From positions 1-64,000 of the forward strand of contig CAWEQW010000008.1 in NCBI GenBank assembly GCA_963811365.1: a stretch of DNA of 64,000 nucleotides, read 5' to 3'. Of this stretch, positions 63,593-64,000 are shown one piece after another (positions within the stretch are counted from its first letter, which is position 1; every line of letters begins with the position of its first letter). The notes under the pieces are model-generated. The model ran no database searches. It saw only the letters and a list, made by a program, of their open reading frames with translations, and was not told the origin of the DNA. The translations under genes and the position numbers were made by a program. This stretch comes from CAWEQW01 sp963811365. Lineage in GTDB: Bacteria; Actinomycetota; Actinomycetes; Propionibacteriales; Nocardioidaceae.

Positions 63593-64000
63593 ATGGAGCA
63601 GTCCGGGACGGTCGTCGGCGTGGAGGTGCCGCGGGCTTGCCCGGCGACTGCCTGCCCGGCGCCTCGCTGGCCGGCGCCTCTCTGGCCGGCGACTTTCTGG
63701 CCGGTGTGGGTGGGGGCCTGGATGTGGGTCTGGATGCTGCTGGCACGTGTGCGGCGTTGGTGGGGAACCGGCGGGCGGTGCTGGCTGCCGAGGCCCGGCA
63801 GGTCGCGTTGGTGGCGCACTGGGCGGACCTGCACAGCGCCGAGACCCTGACCCCGTCCTCGTCCTCGTCCTCGTCCTCGGCGCTCGGCCTCGGGCTCGTC
63901 TGGGACCCGGCGACCGGTGCGGGGTGGTCAGCGGGTTCGGCGTGGTGGTGCGGACGGTACTCCGGAGGTGGTGGAGTTCGCGGCTGCGGAGCTGGGGATG
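63593..64000 (+). pseudogene. DUF222/HNH endonuclease-type gene, 5' part with frame breaks (runs off the window)
   Basis: The plus strand encodes FLAGVGGGLDVGLDAAGTCA, ALVGNRRAVLAAEARQVALV and AHWADLH, typical of the DUF222 N-terminal region of actinobacterial HNH endonucleases. The apparent start MEQSGTVVGVEV (ATG 63593) is in another frame, and the closing PEVVEFAAAELGM at 63960-64000 is in a third. Direct repeats of about 18 bp (63645-63700) and a TCCTCG hexamer repeat (63856-63882) sit at the break points. The 3' part is beyond the window. Confidence 0.6.

Overview
The window is very GC-rich DNA with actinobacterial gene content and order. It most resembles Nocardioides or a close relative in the Propionibacteriales. 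The support is: a coproporphyrin-type heme cluster (hemE, hemG, hemQ) beside DUF3000 and ribonuclease D; a LigC plus LigD-type primase/polymerase pair; HipA-kinase/DUF3037 and pseudouridine-catabolism pairs; an actinobacterial sulfur-assimilation operon with a short leader peptide; a 6C-type RNA; and many genes that start at a leaderless ATG/GTG 6-7 nt after a TAnnnT box. The species assignment is inference. I found no rRNA, tRNA or CRISPR array.

Region 1 (1-11.9 kb) starts with a SNF2 helicase, a SWIM zinc-finger partner and a shortened DUF2293-family gene. A large membrane NACHT-type STAND NTPase with a WD40 propeller follows, among truncated genes (a GDSL hydrolase fragment and a response regulator lacking most of its receiver domain). 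An intact zinc alcohol dehydrogenase and a SnoaL-like protein close the region. Region 2 (11.9-18.5 kb) is the wreck of an integrated element. It holds a relaxase fragment, a frameshifted NTF2-like gene, a HigB/HigA-type toxin-antitoxin pair whose toxin carries a frameshift, a full-length tyrosine integrase, and decayed NERD, DUF559 and SRPBCC genes.

Region 3 (18.5-36 kb) is mostly intact chromosome: an AraC/VOC/UvrA-like operon, an NlpC/P60 peptidase, a secreted EEP-family enzyme, a secreted GH26-like enzyme, an orphan anaerobic sulfatase-maturase-type radical SAM protein, two STAS proteins, a K+ channel, GNAT, RsgA, a YihY membrane protein, an AidB-like acyl-CoA dehydrogenase, a DUF559 protein and glyA. 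Region 4 (36-41.6 kb) is assimilatory sulfate/sulfite reduction (leader peptide, sulfite reductase, zinc-ribbon protein, CysH, sirohydrochlorin chelatase) followed by lpdA.

Region 5 (42-49.1 kb) holds the HipA-like kinase/DUF3037 pair, ZapE, LigC, a small acidic protein, a triple C-loop 6C-type RNA, a lipoprotein, the LigD-type polymerase, a PPOX-fold stress protein and MsrB. Region 6 (49.1-62.7 kb) is heme synthesis (hemE, hemG, hemQ), DUF4349, DUF3000, RNase D, an aldo/keto reductase, a FUSC membrane protein, psuG/psuK, ArfB, a ClC channel and an EEP gene split by a frameshift. The right edge (62.7-64 kb) is again decayed: a LuxR-type remnant, tandem repeats and the 5' end of a DUF222/HNH-type gene that is not in one frame.

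The most notable non-coding signals are a 7-bp palindromic -10 shared by two divergent leaderless genes (31867-31873), the triple C-loop RNA (46300-46396), the sulfur-operon leader peptide (36092-36181), and a family of hairpins built on the ACGACGTAC core.
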